Positions 5,682-13,111 are shown, counted from the first letter of the stretch. The stretch is DNA of 27,499 nt from CAZPCZ01 sp964585225 (GCA_964585225.1 CAZPCZ010000009.1:1-27499), one strand, 5' to 3'. Program-made: numbers and translations. The notes: generated by a model from the letters alone, not told the origin.

Positions 5682-8330
5682 CTACGGCAGCGCGAGCTCG
5701 GCGAACCAGTTGCCGCCGGTGCCGCGCGCGTTGCGCACGAGCGACGGGACGACCGGCAGTGCCGCGAACGTCATCGTCGGCACCGCCGCTTGGCTCAAGC
5801 TCCCATCCGGTTCCCGGATGACCACCCACGTCCCGAGGACGGGGTCGTCGCATGCGGACGTGCACAGGTTGAACACGTGCGGCCCGGTGAGCGCCGTCCC
5901 GCTCGTCGTGAGCGTCCGGCCATCGGAACCCAACGCGAGCGTGAAGTCCCCGCACGTCCAGGTTCCGCTCACGAACGTGGAGCAGAACACCCGGCTCGCG
6001 TCGATCGGGAACCCTTCCGGGAGCGTCACCGCGAACGTCACCGTGTCCGTCGCCGTCGGGGAGGGCGTGCAGCTCGGATCGTCGTCGACCGCGCCGTCGC
6101 AGTCGTTGTCGATCCCGTCGCACTGCTCGACCCCACCGTTCGTCGGGAAGCAGCCGTACTCGCAACCGTTGTCCGGCATCCCGTCGAGGTCCTGGAAGCC
6201 CGGACGGCAGGTGAATCCACCGCAGACTCCCGCCGCGCATGTGGCCACCGCGACGTTCGGGAGCGCCGTGCAGTCGTTCCCACACGCGCCGCAGTTCGCG
6301 GCATCGGTCGCGAGGTCGAACCCGTCATCGGTAGCACCGTCGCAGTCGTCGTCGAGGCTGTTGCAGGACTCGGGAGACGGAGCGACCGCACCGATGCAGC
6401 TTCCCCATGTCCGATCCCCGCCGCACGTCTGGACGCCGACGCGGCACTCCCCGACGCCGTTGAGCGCCGACGGGAGACCGCACGGCCGCTCGGTGTCCGG
6501 ATCGCAGTCCCCGCAGCCCTCGTCGACGCTGCCGTCGCAGTCGTCGTCCGCGAGGTTGTCGCAGGTTTCTGCGGGCGCTGGCAACGGGTACATCGAACCG
6601 TCGGGCGAGGTGGAGCACCGCGCAGGGCTAGTGGGAAACTCGAGATCGCACTCGAGAACGCCGACCTGGCAGGACGCTCCGAACGAGTCGCCGCGGTTGC
6701 ACGGTGCGCCGACGAAGTAGAACTCATCGATCGCTCCGTCGCAGTCGTCATCCATGAGGTTGCAGATGTCTTCGCCGCCCGGGAACACCGAAGCATCCCC
6801 GTCGTCACAGTCACCGGCGCACGGCGCGACGCCGTCACCGTCTGCGTCGAGCTCGTCGGTTGGCACGCTGCCGTCGCAGTCGTCGTCGAGGCCGTTGCAG
6901 ACCTCGCTCGACGGCGCGACCGCACCGCTGCAGGCGCCGAAGGCACCCGCCGAGCACGTCTGGACACCGACGCGGCACTCCCCGACCCCATGCAGGGCCA
7001 GATCGACGCCGCAGGGTGCCGACGCGCCGTCGACGCACGCGCAGGTCTCGTTCCGGAGGCCGTCGCAGTCCTCATCGAGGAACTCGGCGTCGCAGGACTC
7101 CGCGGCCGGCGGCGGCCACACATCGCACGCGAGGCAGGAACCACCGACGAGCGCGTAACCGATGTCGCAACCGGTGACGATGCAGACGGCGTCCACGCAC
7201 GCGGTCACGCTGTTCGGCACCGAGCAGACCACTCCGCACGCGCCGCAGTTCGTCGCGTCCGTGGTGAGGTCGAACGTCTCGTCCACGTCGCCGTCGCAGT
7301 CGTCGTCGAGGCTGTTGCATGCCTCGGTGCCACCGTTGTTGAGGAAGCACCCGTATTCGCACCCGTCCTCCGGATCCCCGTTGAGGTCCTGGAAACCTGG
7401 GCGGCAGGTGAACCCACCGCAGGTGCCCGCGGCGCAGACCGCATCGAGCACGTTCGCGAGGAAGCGGCAGTCGTTCCCGCAGGACCCGCAGTTCGCGGGG
7501 TCCGTTGCGAACGCGAACCCGTCATCCGGCGTCCCGTCGCAATCGTCGTCGAAGCTGTTGCAGACCTCATCCGACGGTGCGATCGCACCGACGCACTCGG
7601 ACCATATGCCACCGACACACACCTGTGCGCCGAAGCGGCAGACTCCGACACCGTGGAGCGTGGGGTCCACGCCGCACGGACGATCGTCGCCGTCCGCGCA
7701 GTCGCACCCCTCGTTCGCCTCGCCGTCGCAGTCCTCGTCGACCATGGCCGCGTCGCACACCTCGTCGGTGAGCGTGAGTCCGTCGTCCGCGAGGCCGTCG
7801 CAGTCGTCGTCGAGGCCGTTGCAGACTTCGGGCTGCGGCCCGACCTCGCCTTCGCAGGCGGACCAGACGCCCTCGACGCACCGCTGCATGCCTTCCTGGC
7901 AGATGCCGGTGCCGGACCCGCAGGGCTGCGATGCCTGGAATGCGCACGCGAACCCTTCGTCCGTCGCGCCGTCGCAGTTGTCGTCGCGGCCGTTCGGGAG
8001 CTCGGTGCCGTCGCCGAACACGTGGCAGGCGTACTCGCACCCGTCCGCATCGGTGCCGTTCAAGTCCAGGAATCCCGCTGCGCAATCGCACTGCTCGTCG
8101 CGGCACTCGCGCCCGCAGGAGACCGTCGGGTCCGCGCAGCAGTCGAAGTCCTCGCGGCACTCCGGTACCACACCGTCCGTTGCGCCGCTCGCGCCGTCGT
8201 TCGTACCGCCCCCGGTGTCGCCGGGCGCGGCTGGCGTCGGTGCTGATTCGTCACGGGCATCCAGCGTACAGCTGGAGACCGCACCGACCATGGCGAGGCC
8301 GGTGACCATCAGAAACGTCTGTCGGTCCAT
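5682..8330 (-). CDS. Large lipoprotein with MopE-type Asp/Cys repeats (CNxxDDDCDG)
   Basis: An 882-aa protein from the ATG at 8330, which has GGAGGA 5-6 nt upstream. The N-terminus MDRQTFLMVTGLAMVGAVSSC is a lipoprotein signal; a Ser/Gly/Thr-rich tether follows. The body holds eleven copies of a roughly 15-residue motif of the type CNSLDDDCDGATDDG. Between them are larger modules, including two that share FTCRPGFQDL then GCEYGCF, and NCGxCGxxC motifs. The repeat is that of the MopE / 'putative metal-binding motif' family: acidic, calcium-type loops held by disulfides. The last 140 residues form a repeat-free domain rich in beta propensity. It should sit outside the membrane as a rigid metal-loaded stalk, perhaps for adhesion. 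The start is secure. The function is inference; binding of copper, as in methanotroph MopE, cannot be assumed. Confidence 0.85.
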   Translation of the reverse strand: MDRQTFLMVTGLAMVGAVSSCTLDARDESAPTPAAPGDTGGGTNDGASGATDGVVPECREDFDCCADPTVSCGRECRDEQCDCAAGFLDLNGTDADGCEYACHVFGDGTELPNGRDDNCDGATDEGFACAFQASQPCGSGTGICQEGMQRCVEGVWSACEGEVGPQPEVCNGLDDDCDGLADDGLTLTDEVCDAAMVDEDCDGEANEGCDCADGDDRPCGVDPTLHGVGVCRFGAQVCVGGIWSECVGAIAPSDEVCNSFDDDCDGTPDDGFAFATDPANCGSCGNDCRFLANVLDAVCAAGTCGGFTCRPGFQDLNGDPEDGCEYGCFLNNGGTEACNSLDDDCDGDVDETFDLTTDATNCGACGVVCSVPNSVTACVDAVCIVTGCDIGYALVGGSCLACDVWPPPAAESCDAEFLDEDCDGLRNETCACVDGASAPCGVDLALHGVGECRVGVQTCSAGAFGACSGAVAPSSEVCNGLDDDCDGSVPTDELDADGDGVAPCAGDCDDGDASVFPGGEDICNLMDDDCDGAIDEFYFVGAPCNRGDSFGASCQVGVLECDLEFPTSPARCSTSPDGSMYPLPAPAETCDNLADDDCDGSVDEGCGDCDPDTERPCGLPSALNGVGECRVGVQTCGGDRTWGSCIGAVAPSPESCNSLDDDCDGATDDGFDLATDAANCGACGNDCTALPNVAVATCAAGVCGGFTCRPGFQDLDGMPDNGCEYGCFPTNGGVEQCDGIDNDCDGAVDDDPSCTPSPTATDTVTFAVTLPEGFPIDASRVFCSTFVSGTWTCGDFTLALGSDGRTLTTSGTALTGPHVFNLCTSACDDPVLGTWVVIREPDGSLSQAAVPTMTFAALPVVPSLVRNARGTGGNWFAELALP

Positions 8331-8465
8331 TGCAATCCTCCTTTGTGTCTGGAGCTCCGCGGGCAGGGAACCGGCCCCGCCGTCTCCGCGGCACACAAAA
8401 CCATCCGTTGGGAACGTTCTCCTCTGAACCATGCGGAGTTTCCCCGCATAACCAGAGTCGCGGGT

Positions 8466-8494
8466 ATCTTATGGGTACCTTCAGGCACTGTCAA
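8466..8494 (-). promoter_or_regulatory. Promoter of the MopE-like lipoprotein gene
   Basis: Minus-strand TTGACA (8489-8494), 17 bp, TAAGAT (8466-8471). It gives a leader of about 130 nt containing the small hairpin ATGCGG-GGAAACT-CCGCAT. It begins just after the terminator of the upstream gene. Confidence 0.75.
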
Positions 8495-8507
8495 CCCAAA
8501 AAGGAAA

Positions 8508-8535
8508 CCCCTCCGGACCGTGTGGTCCAGAGGGG
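8508..8535 (-). terminator. Rho-independent terminator of the secreted TPR protein gene
   Basis: On the minus strand CCCCTC-x-GGACC, loop, GGTCC-x-GAGGGG, then TTTCCTTTTT. It lies 28 bp after the stop at 8564. Confidence 0.85.
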
Positions 8536-8563
8536 TCGAATCGTCCGCGCAGCCCGCGGCTCC

Positions 8564-10363
8564 TCACTCGCACGTGGCGCTGAGCTGCGCCGTCGTGAAC
8601 TGCGCCCGCACCACCCAGCGACCGCCGACCTCGGCGAGCTGCGGGGTGACGGCCCCACGACGGATGAGGCACTCGCGCTGGGCTCGGTCGGTCTCCGCAA
8701 GGTACGCCCGCGCGGCCGGCCGCTTGTCGTGCTGCGGCGGCGCGAGCTGGAGGTACCGCTCGAAGTAGTGCCGCGCGCGGCTGCGGTCGCCGAGCGTCGC
8801 GAAGCCGTTGGCGAGACCGAAGAAGATCTCCGGGTCCCCGACATACTTCGCCGTGCGGATGTACCGCTCGAGTGCGAAGAGGTGCGCGCGCGGGTTCTTC
8901 GCTCGATCGGCACACTCTGATCCGGCGGCGTGCACCTCCGGTCGAGTGGAGCGCTCGGCGAGTCGTTCGTAGACCGGCAGCACGCCGTCGCACTGCCCGC
9001 TCGTTGCCCGCCAGAGCACCCAGTGCTCCTGCAGCGCGAGATCGTCCGGGTGACGCCGGAGGAGCTCCTCGAGCTCCGCGAGCGCTCCGGTGAGGTCGCG
9101 CTTCTGCGCGAGCTGCTGCGCGTGGCCGAGCGAGAGTTCCCTCGGCGGCACGGTGCCTGCCTCAGCAGCCACGGGTGCTGGCGCGGGTGCCGCCGGAGGC
9201 GGAGGTGGCGACGCAACGACCAGCGGTGGTGCCGGAGGCGTCACTGCGCCCGGAGTCGCTGCGACGACCGTTGCCGGTGCCGGGAGTGCTTCCCGGTTGG
9301 CACCGCCTTCCGCGATGCGCGTGCTGATCGCCTGCTGCTTCCGCCGCTGATCCTCCTCCGCCGCCCACGCGAGCGCACCACGCGCCGCGTCGCATCGCTG
9401 GATGGCGACATCGATGCCATTCGGGTGGTGGAGCATCACACGGCTGGGCTGCTGCTCGGCACCCGGGGCACCGATGAATCCGACCCGCCGCTCGTACGAT
9501 GCGTACTCGCGGAGAACGGTCGACGTGAGCCCGTGCCGTTCACAAAACCCCTGATCCTTCAACCAGAGGTCGTTCGTGGTCCGGAAGAGCTGCCGCACGC
9601 GGTCGTTCAAGTCGGCCGGTAGCCAGATCGTCACGCGGAGCTCGGGGTCAGCGTGGAGGAGCGTGAACAGCTCCGCCACGAACCCGGGGTTCAAGCCCTG
9701 GTTCGGATCCCAGAACGCCTGCATGCCGCAGAGCGTCGTCGCACCCTTCTGTCTCGGGAACTCCCGAACCTCGGGTGCGCTCGTCGGTGCCGCTGGCGTG
9801 GACGCCGCGAACTGCTGCTCGATCTCGCCGATCTGCCGACGGGCGTATGCAGCTATCGCGTGCTCGGCTGGTGTCGCGTCCGGACGCGCAGCATACGTGT
9901 CGAGCGCCGCCTTCACATCGAGGAGTCGCTGGCGCCGCACATCGGCCCCAAGCTCCGGAAACCGTGCGGTGGCGATCCCACAAAGCCCGATCCCCTTCAG
10001 CACGTCCGGGTGGTCCGGCCGCTGCTCTTGGAGGTCGAGGTACATGGGATACGCGGCGCCGCAGCGGTCCTGAACGTGGAGGTCCTGCGCGAGCGCGAGC
10101 TTGCGCTGGAACTCCTTCTCGTTGCGTTTCGGGTCGAGGCGCGGGAGCCTTCCCTTCTTCGGGCGCGCGGGCTTTGCCGCGGGTCTACGCTTGCCCGTCT
10201 CGGGCTGAACGACCGGTGCTCCGATCGGGACGAGCGGCGGACTCAACGGCTCGGCCGCAGGCGCCGACTCGGCGTCCGGCTGAGCATCGGTCGCGTCCTG
10301 CGCGACCGCGCTGGCTGCGGTGCCGAGCACCGCGAACATGGAGAGCACGATGGCTCGCTGCAT
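8564..10363 (-). CDS. Secreted TPR-containing protein with proline-rich linker, function unknown
   Basis: A 599-aa protein from the ATG at 10363, with GGAGG at good distance. Residues 1-22 are a signal peptide ending AVAQ. A Pro/Ala/Lys-rich segment (about 25-75) leads to a helical region (80-185) with tandem-helix character. An unassigned central domain follows at about 205-335, with four cysteines in the full middle part. Next is a Pro/Ala-rich linker (about 360-408) and C-terminal TPR-like helices (410-575) with LGHAQQLAQKRDLTGALAEL and LANGFATLGDRSRARHYFERYL. The final residues ATCE add another cysteine. The layout suggests an extracytoplasmic scaffold. Its neighbour is the MopE-like lipoprotein on the same strand, but promoters and terminators are separate. 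No enzymatic motif was seen. Confidence 0.75.
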   Translation of the reverse strand: MQRAIVLSMFAVLGTAASAVAQDATDAQPDAESAPAAEPLSPPLVPIGAPVVQPETGKRRPAAKPARPKKGRLPRLDPKRNEKEFQRKLALAQDLHVQDRCGAAYPMYLDLQEQRPDHPDVLKGIGLCGIATARFPELGADVRRQRLLDVKAALDTYAARPDATPAEHAIAAYARRQIGEIEQQFAASTPAAPTSAPEVREFPRQKGATTLCGMQAFWDPNQGLNPGFVAELFTLLHADPELRVTIWLPADLNDRVRQLFRTTNDLWLKDQGFCERHGLTSTVLREYASYERRVGFIGAPGAEQQPSRVMLHHPNGIDVAIQRCDAARGALAWAAEEDQRRKQQAISTRIAEGGANREALPAPATVVAATPGAVTPPAPPLVVASPPPPPAAPAPAPVAAEAGTVPPRELSLGHAQQLAQKRDLTGALAELEELLRRHPDDLALQEHWVLWRATSGQCDGVLPVYERLAERSTRPEVHAAGSECADRAKNPRAHLFALERYIRTAKYVGDPEIFFGLANGFATLGDRSRARHYFERYLQLAPPQHDKRPAARAYLAETDRAQRECLIRRGAVTPQLAEVGGRWVVRAQFTTAQLSATCE

Positions 10364-10424
10364 GGGAACCTCCATTCCTGTCTTTCTGTGGTCGAAACGA
10401 TGTTGCTGGCGCTCGGTTGAGCGC

Positions 10425-10481
10425 ACAGTTGACAAAGGGCTCGCCACGACTGTAGCAGGAAACAAAAAACCTGTCAACTGT
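10425..10481. repeat. Perfect 10-bp inverted repeat around a promoter
   Basis: ACAGTTGACA at 10425-10434 and its exact complement TGTCAACTGT at 10472-10481. The right arm contains the -35 box of the minus-strand promoter; the left arm lies in the early transcribed region. It could be an operator pair or a chance duplicate. Confidence 0.6.
10449..10477 (-). promoter_or_regulatory. Strong promoter of the secreted TPR protein gene
   Basis: Minus-strand TTGACA (10472-10477), exactly 17 bp, TACAGT (10449-10454); leader about 80 nt. Confidence 0.8.
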
Positions 10482-10587
10482 AACGGACAGATTGTCAAAC
10501 CGAAGCGAAACCGCCCTCATCATCGAAAATTCGGCGGTTGCAGAGTTCCAAAAAAACATGTTCAAACTCCTGTACGACAAGCTCTAG
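10456..10587 (+). pseudogene. 3' remnant of a gene, resembling the C-terminus of a phospholipase D-like protein
   Basis: An open plus-strand frame with no start of its own ends at TAG 10585-10587. Its last residues read NRSETALIIENSAVAEFQ followed by KNMFKLLYDKL. That is the pattern at the C-terminus of phospholipase D-like nucleases, where an N-x-E-x-x-x-x-I segment is followed by a helix with F-x-x-L. The stretch is AT-richer than its surroundings and is followed at once by a plus-strand terminator with a T-run, as expected for the end of a transcribed gene. The rest of the gene is absent, replaced by the divergent promoter region. The family call is tentative. Confidence 0.4.
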
Positions 10588-10599
10588 GAGACCGCTGAC

Positions 10600-10632
10600 C
10601 GCCCTCGCACCAACCGTGTGGGGGCGTTTTCC
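10600..10632 (+). terminator. Rho-independent terminator of the gene remnant
   Basis: CGCCCTCGCAC-CAACC-GTGTGGGGGCG (11 pairs, two G-T) followed by TTTTCC, 13 bp after the remnant's stop codon. Confidence 0.7.
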
Positions 10633-10643
10633 TATACGTGGAA

Positions 10644-10671
10644 AGCCGGTCCGATATGCATCGGACCGGCT
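10644..10671 (-). terminator. Rho-independent terminator of the gene at 10678
   Basis: AGCCGGTCCGAT-ATGC-ATCGGACCGGCT, a perfect 12-bp stem. On the minus strand it is followed by TTTCC. It starts 7 bp after the stop codon. Confidence 0.85.
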
Positions 10672-10677
10672 CTCAGT

Positions 10678-11823
10678 TCAGGTCACGGGCCCTTGAAGAT
10701 GGAGCACTCCATGGCTACTCCTCCTTTCTCGCGTGGTGGCGTAGAGCAGATCGGCGAGTGCCGCGGTCCGCCAATCCAATCCTCGAAGCGTTGTCTGCGT
10801 CCGAAGAATACGGAGCGCCCGGGTGAAGAGGATGCGCCGCATCTCGTTGTACCGTTGCGCTTCGCGAGCGAAACGCACGAGGACATCAAAGAGCGCGTGG
10901 TCGTCCGCTGCGATGCGTCCGCGCGCTTCGGCGACGTACCGTTCGTACTGCGCGAGCGGCGACCCATGCACGCGCACGGAAAACCGTCGCTGCTCCTCCG
11001 CCTCCCAGATCGCCGGGTAGTGGGGGAACTCACTCCGCAGTCCGACGAACAGCCGCTTCGTGAACGTGAAGTCTTCCTCGTGGCTCGTGATGTCACCCCA
11101 CCGAAGGAAGCTCGCCTCCCGCGCGTACCGTTCCACCGCCTCGTCCTCTCGTTCCTCACCGACGTACACGCGCTCGAGTGACCGCATCGCCCCATCGAGC
11201 AGTCGCTGCCACGCACTCACCGGCGTCCAGTACAGCCGGTTGAGCGCGATGGTCGGGAACCGCTCCACGAGGAGCTCCTCGGGGAACAGGCTCTCGAGAC
11301 CAAACGCCGCGTACGCCGTCACTGCGGTGATAAGCGACTCGAGGTTCATGTCGGTATGCGGCGCAGCCGTTTCGCAGACTCGCAGTGCATCCTCTGCCAC
11401 GCGCTCCGCGTGCTCGGCTCGTTCGATGAGCGTCTCGATGTCGTCGTACGCACCACGACGGATCGTTCGTTCGATGATCGCGCGCGGCCGATCACCCTCG
11501 TACCGAAGGAGCAGCCACGTCCCGTCATCCGACAGCATCGCGCACGCGTTCGGCTGGTAGAGCCGAAGCATGGTTTCGAGGTACCGCTGGTACCAGTCCT
11601 TGAACAGGCGCGTGAAATCCGGCAGACAGAAAAGCCAGAAATGCACGCCGGGGAGCGCACCGTCCACCGTCACACACCGCTCCGCCATGTGCTTGTGGTC
11701 CATGAGGACGACGTCCTTCGCACGGTCCATTGCGCGCGCAACACATCGCCGTTCGTACTCCGAGAGCGGCATCTCACCGGGGCACACTGAGGAGCGCCCC
11801 GACGACCACATCCTCGTGACCAT
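10678..11823 (-). CDS. Uncharacterised 381-aa protein, possibly related to a PEP-synthase-like middle domain
   Basis: The start is the ATG at 11823, preceded by AGGAGG at 5-6 nt; the open frame further upstream has no support. The protein is soluble and largely helical, with no signal peptide. Recognisable only by pattern: DWYQRYLETMLRLY, then TWLLLRYEGDRPRAIIERTI and long amphipathic helices, then WGDITSHEEDF, and a last block with AREAQRYNEMRRILFTRALR. This order recalls the region between the ATP-grasp and catalytic domains in PEP synthase-like proteins, of which this lineage often has orphan forms. No catalytic histidine or swivelling domain is present, so an enzyme is unlikely. It could be a wholly separate family. 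Confidence 0.6.
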   Translation of the reverse strand: MVTRMWSSGRSSVCPGEMPLSEYERRCVARAMDRAKDVVLMDHKHMAERCVTVDGALPGVHFWLFCLPDFTRLFKDWYQRYLETMLRLYQPNACAMLSDDGTWLLLRYEGDRPRAIIERTIRRGAYDDIETLIERAEHAERVAEDALRVCETAAPHTDMNLESLITAVTAYAAFGLESLFPEELLVERFPTIALNRLYWTPVSAWQRLLDGAMRSLERVYVGEEREDEAVERYAREASFLRWGDITSHEEDFTFTKRLFVGLRSEFPHYPAIWEAEEQRRFSVRVHGSPLAQYERYVAEARGRIAADDHALFDVLVRFAREAQRYNEMRRILFTRALRILRTQTTLRGLDWRTAALADLLYATTRERRSSHGVLHLQGPVT

Positions 11824-11951
11824 AGGAACCTCCTCTCCGTGTTGGGAAGGATCACCGTACGCCCCCAACATACGGGAATGATCACCGCCGACCATGGCAA
11901 GTGTCGAAGGGTTCGACGACAGTGAGGCCTGGCCAAAAAACTCGCTGAAAC

Positions 11952-11981
11952 TTGACAGCGGAATATAGGCTGTGCTACGGT
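11952..11981 (+). promoter_or_regulatory. Promoter of the riboswitch-controlled transcript
   Basis: TTGACA (11952-11957), 18 bp, TACGGT (11976-11981). Transcription would begin near 11988, about 14 nt before the SAM-I aptamer. Confidence 0.75.
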
Positions 11982-12001
11982 GGCCGTACAACTGAAGAAC
12001 G

Positions 12002-12171
12002 ACGTATCCAGAGTGCAGGAATGTGAAGGGTTCTGACCCGATGTCCTGCCCGCAACCCTTCGACTCCGCTCAGGGCATACCTGACGAGTCGGAGAAGGTG
12101 CGAAATCAGTTCCCGTAAGGGAAGATGCGAACGGAATCCTGGATGCGTCGCCATGTTGGCGACGATTTTCG
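12002..12171 (+). promoter_or_regulatory. SAM-I (S-box) riboswitch with its expression platform
   Basis: All hallmarks of the SAM-I aptamer are present in order. P1 is CGTATC (12003-12008) with GATGCG (12124-12129). The AGAG of the kink-turn follows. P2 is GCAGGA / TCCTGC enclosing GGGT-TCTG-ACCC. The invariant GCAACC at 12052-12057 opens P3, which closes with AAGGTGC and then AAATC. P4 is TTCCC-GTAA-GGGAA. The pseudoknot is present: CTGA in the P2 loop (12033-12036) pairs with TCAG after P3 (12106-12109). In the Bacillus aptamer I recall, these are CUGG and CCAG, so the pair has co-varied. P3 carries a long extension built from a CCCTTCGACTC-type palindrome. The 5' P1 strand ACGTATCC can instead pair with GGATGCGT (12141-12148), which overlaps the terminator, so an OFF switch by attenuation is inferred. 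Confidence 0.9.
12146..12171 (+). terminator. Riboswitch terminator
   Basis: CGTCGCCA-TGT-TGGCGACG, a perfect 8-bp stem followed by ATTTTCG, 16 nt after P1 of the SAM-I aptamer. Confidence 0.8.
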
Positions 12172-12209
12172 TTGCTGACGGCGACGCACCTCCATACTCC
12201 GGTTGTTTC

Positions 12210-12245
12210 AACGCACCTTCCTCATGCTCGGGAGAGGCGCGTTTT
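12210..12245 (+). terminator. Second terminator-like hairpin in the leader
   Basis: AACGC-x-CCTT against GAGG-x-GCGTT with an inner loop, running into GTTTTCC. It lies between the riboswitch terminator and the next gene. It may back up the first terminator, or end a separate short transcript. Confidence 0.45.
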
Positions 12246-12324
12246 CCATTGCCCCGTTCGTTCACAAATCACAACCACCAAGTTCTTATTCTCTCGTTCG
12301 TGCGAATAGGAAAGGAGGCGGACC
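12246..12324 (+). other. Leader segment with a TTCGTGCGAATAGGA element and Shine-Dalgarno
   Basis: TTCTTATTC pairs with GAATAGGAA (one G-T) around a loop ending just before AAGGAGG, so ribosome access could be affected. TTCGTGCGAATAGGA (12297-12311) recurs exactly at 13123-13137 behind the gene. No TTGAC-type promoter is visible, so expression of 12325 should depend on readthrough from 11952. Confidence 0.45.
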
Positions 12325-13098
12325 ATGGCCACGATCAGTCGCGATGAACTCCGCAACCAACTCCGCGATGCGCTCACGCATGGGCTCCATGGGACAGTCG
12401 CCGGACATGCAGGAGCGATCGAGGAAGCGGTGCGCGCGGACCGCATGAAGGCCGAGAACGCGGTGGAGCTCCTGCGTTCCGCTCGGTACAACTGGACAAA
12501 TGTTTCCGACGACATCACCCGCCATCCATTGGGGCCAAGGTACTGGAAGCTCCGGCAGGATCTCACACGTGCCACGCTACGCATCGCGCAGGTGCGGCGA
12601 TGGGATGCGAGCGCCAACCACGCACTACCGAAACCGTGGCAGTGCACGCTCGGTGATCCCGAAGACGCGCGATGCGGGGTCATCAGCCCATGCCACGCGT
12701 TCACGTACGCGAAGACGCGTCGTGGGTCCGGCTGGATGCTGGACGATGCCACTCGCGAGTTTCGCCGCGCGAGTACCGACCGCTTCCACGGCCCCCGCGG
12801 CGGCATCTGCGCACTCCTCGCCGAAGAAATCGCCGAGATCATCACACTGGAGACGGTGGATGTCAAACACCGAGTGTTTGACATCCCAGAGATCATGGGT
12901 GGTCAACACCGAGTGTTGACCGCTTCCATCCCGCAGCTCCACAAGGTCCATGCGCTGCTCTCCACCACGCGCGACGAGCTCATCCGGACGCACGTTCCGT
13001 GGATGCCATCGTTCCATCGGTACTGCCAGTGGTGGCGCAAGATATTCGAGGTTGCGCTCTACCAAATCGACCGCGAACTGCGCGCGCCGAAGTCGTAG
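12325..13098 (+). CDS. Unrecognised protein downstream of a SAM-I riboswitch
   Basis: A 257-aa protein from an ATG preceded by AAGGAGG. I do not recognise the family. It is soluble, with no signal or membrane segment. Residues 1-95 are charged and helical (ELRNQLRDAL, AENAVELLRSARYNW). The middle contains two cysteines in PWQCTLGDPEDARCG and a third in SPCHAF, and the C-terminus is rich in Trp and His (HVPWMPSFHRYCQWWRKIF). Around residues 178-200 the coding DNA holds two perfect palindromes (12859-12921) that read VDVKHRVFDIP and GGQHRVLTAS, looking like an in-frame insertion of repeat elements. Its transcript starts at the SAM-I riboswitch, so it should be repressed by S-adenosylmethionine. 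A role in methionine or SAM supply is inferred from context only. Confidence 0.7.
   Translation: MATISRDELRNQLRDALTHGLHGTVAGHAGAIEEAVRADRMKAENAVELLRSARYNWTNVSDDITRHPLGPRYWKLRQDLTRATLRIAQVRRWDASANHALPKPWQCTLGDPEDARCGVISPCHAFTYAKTRRGSGWMLDDATREFRRASTDRFHGPRGGICALLAEEIAEIITLETVDVKHRVFDIPEIMGGQHRVLTASIPQLHKVHALLSTTRDELIRTHVPWMPSFHRYCQWWRKIFEVALYQIDRELRAPKS
12859..12921. repeat. Two perfect palindromes with CGA loops inside a coding region
   Basis: GATGTCAAACAC-CGA-GTGTTTGACATC (12859-12885) and GGTCAACAC-CGA-GTGTTGACC (12901-12921). The two are related in arm sequence, share the central CGA, and keep the frame open. Confidence 0.85.
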
Positions 13099-13111
13099 AG
13101 CCCCAAAAACA

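Noticed and set aside
5676..8246. 856-codon open frame on the plus strand
   Set aside because: It is the antisense shadow of the repeat-rich lipoprotein gene; its Arg/Ala/Val-rich translation has no domain, and the minus frame has a signal peptide, Shine-Dalgarno and family repeats.
10429..10457. Plus-strand promoter using the TTGACA of the inverted repeat
   Set aside because: At 16-18 bp spacing no acceptable -10 box exists.
12080..12106. Hammerhead-ribozyme-like core CTGACGA ... GAAA
   Set aside because: The intervening stem does not pair and the cleavage triplet would end in G. The bases are fully explained by P3 and J3/4 of the SAM-I aptamer.
12153..12347. 64-codon frame starting in the riboswitch terminator
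   Set aside because: Starts in the terminator loop without a Shine-Dalgarno and runs through the second hairpin into the next gene's start.
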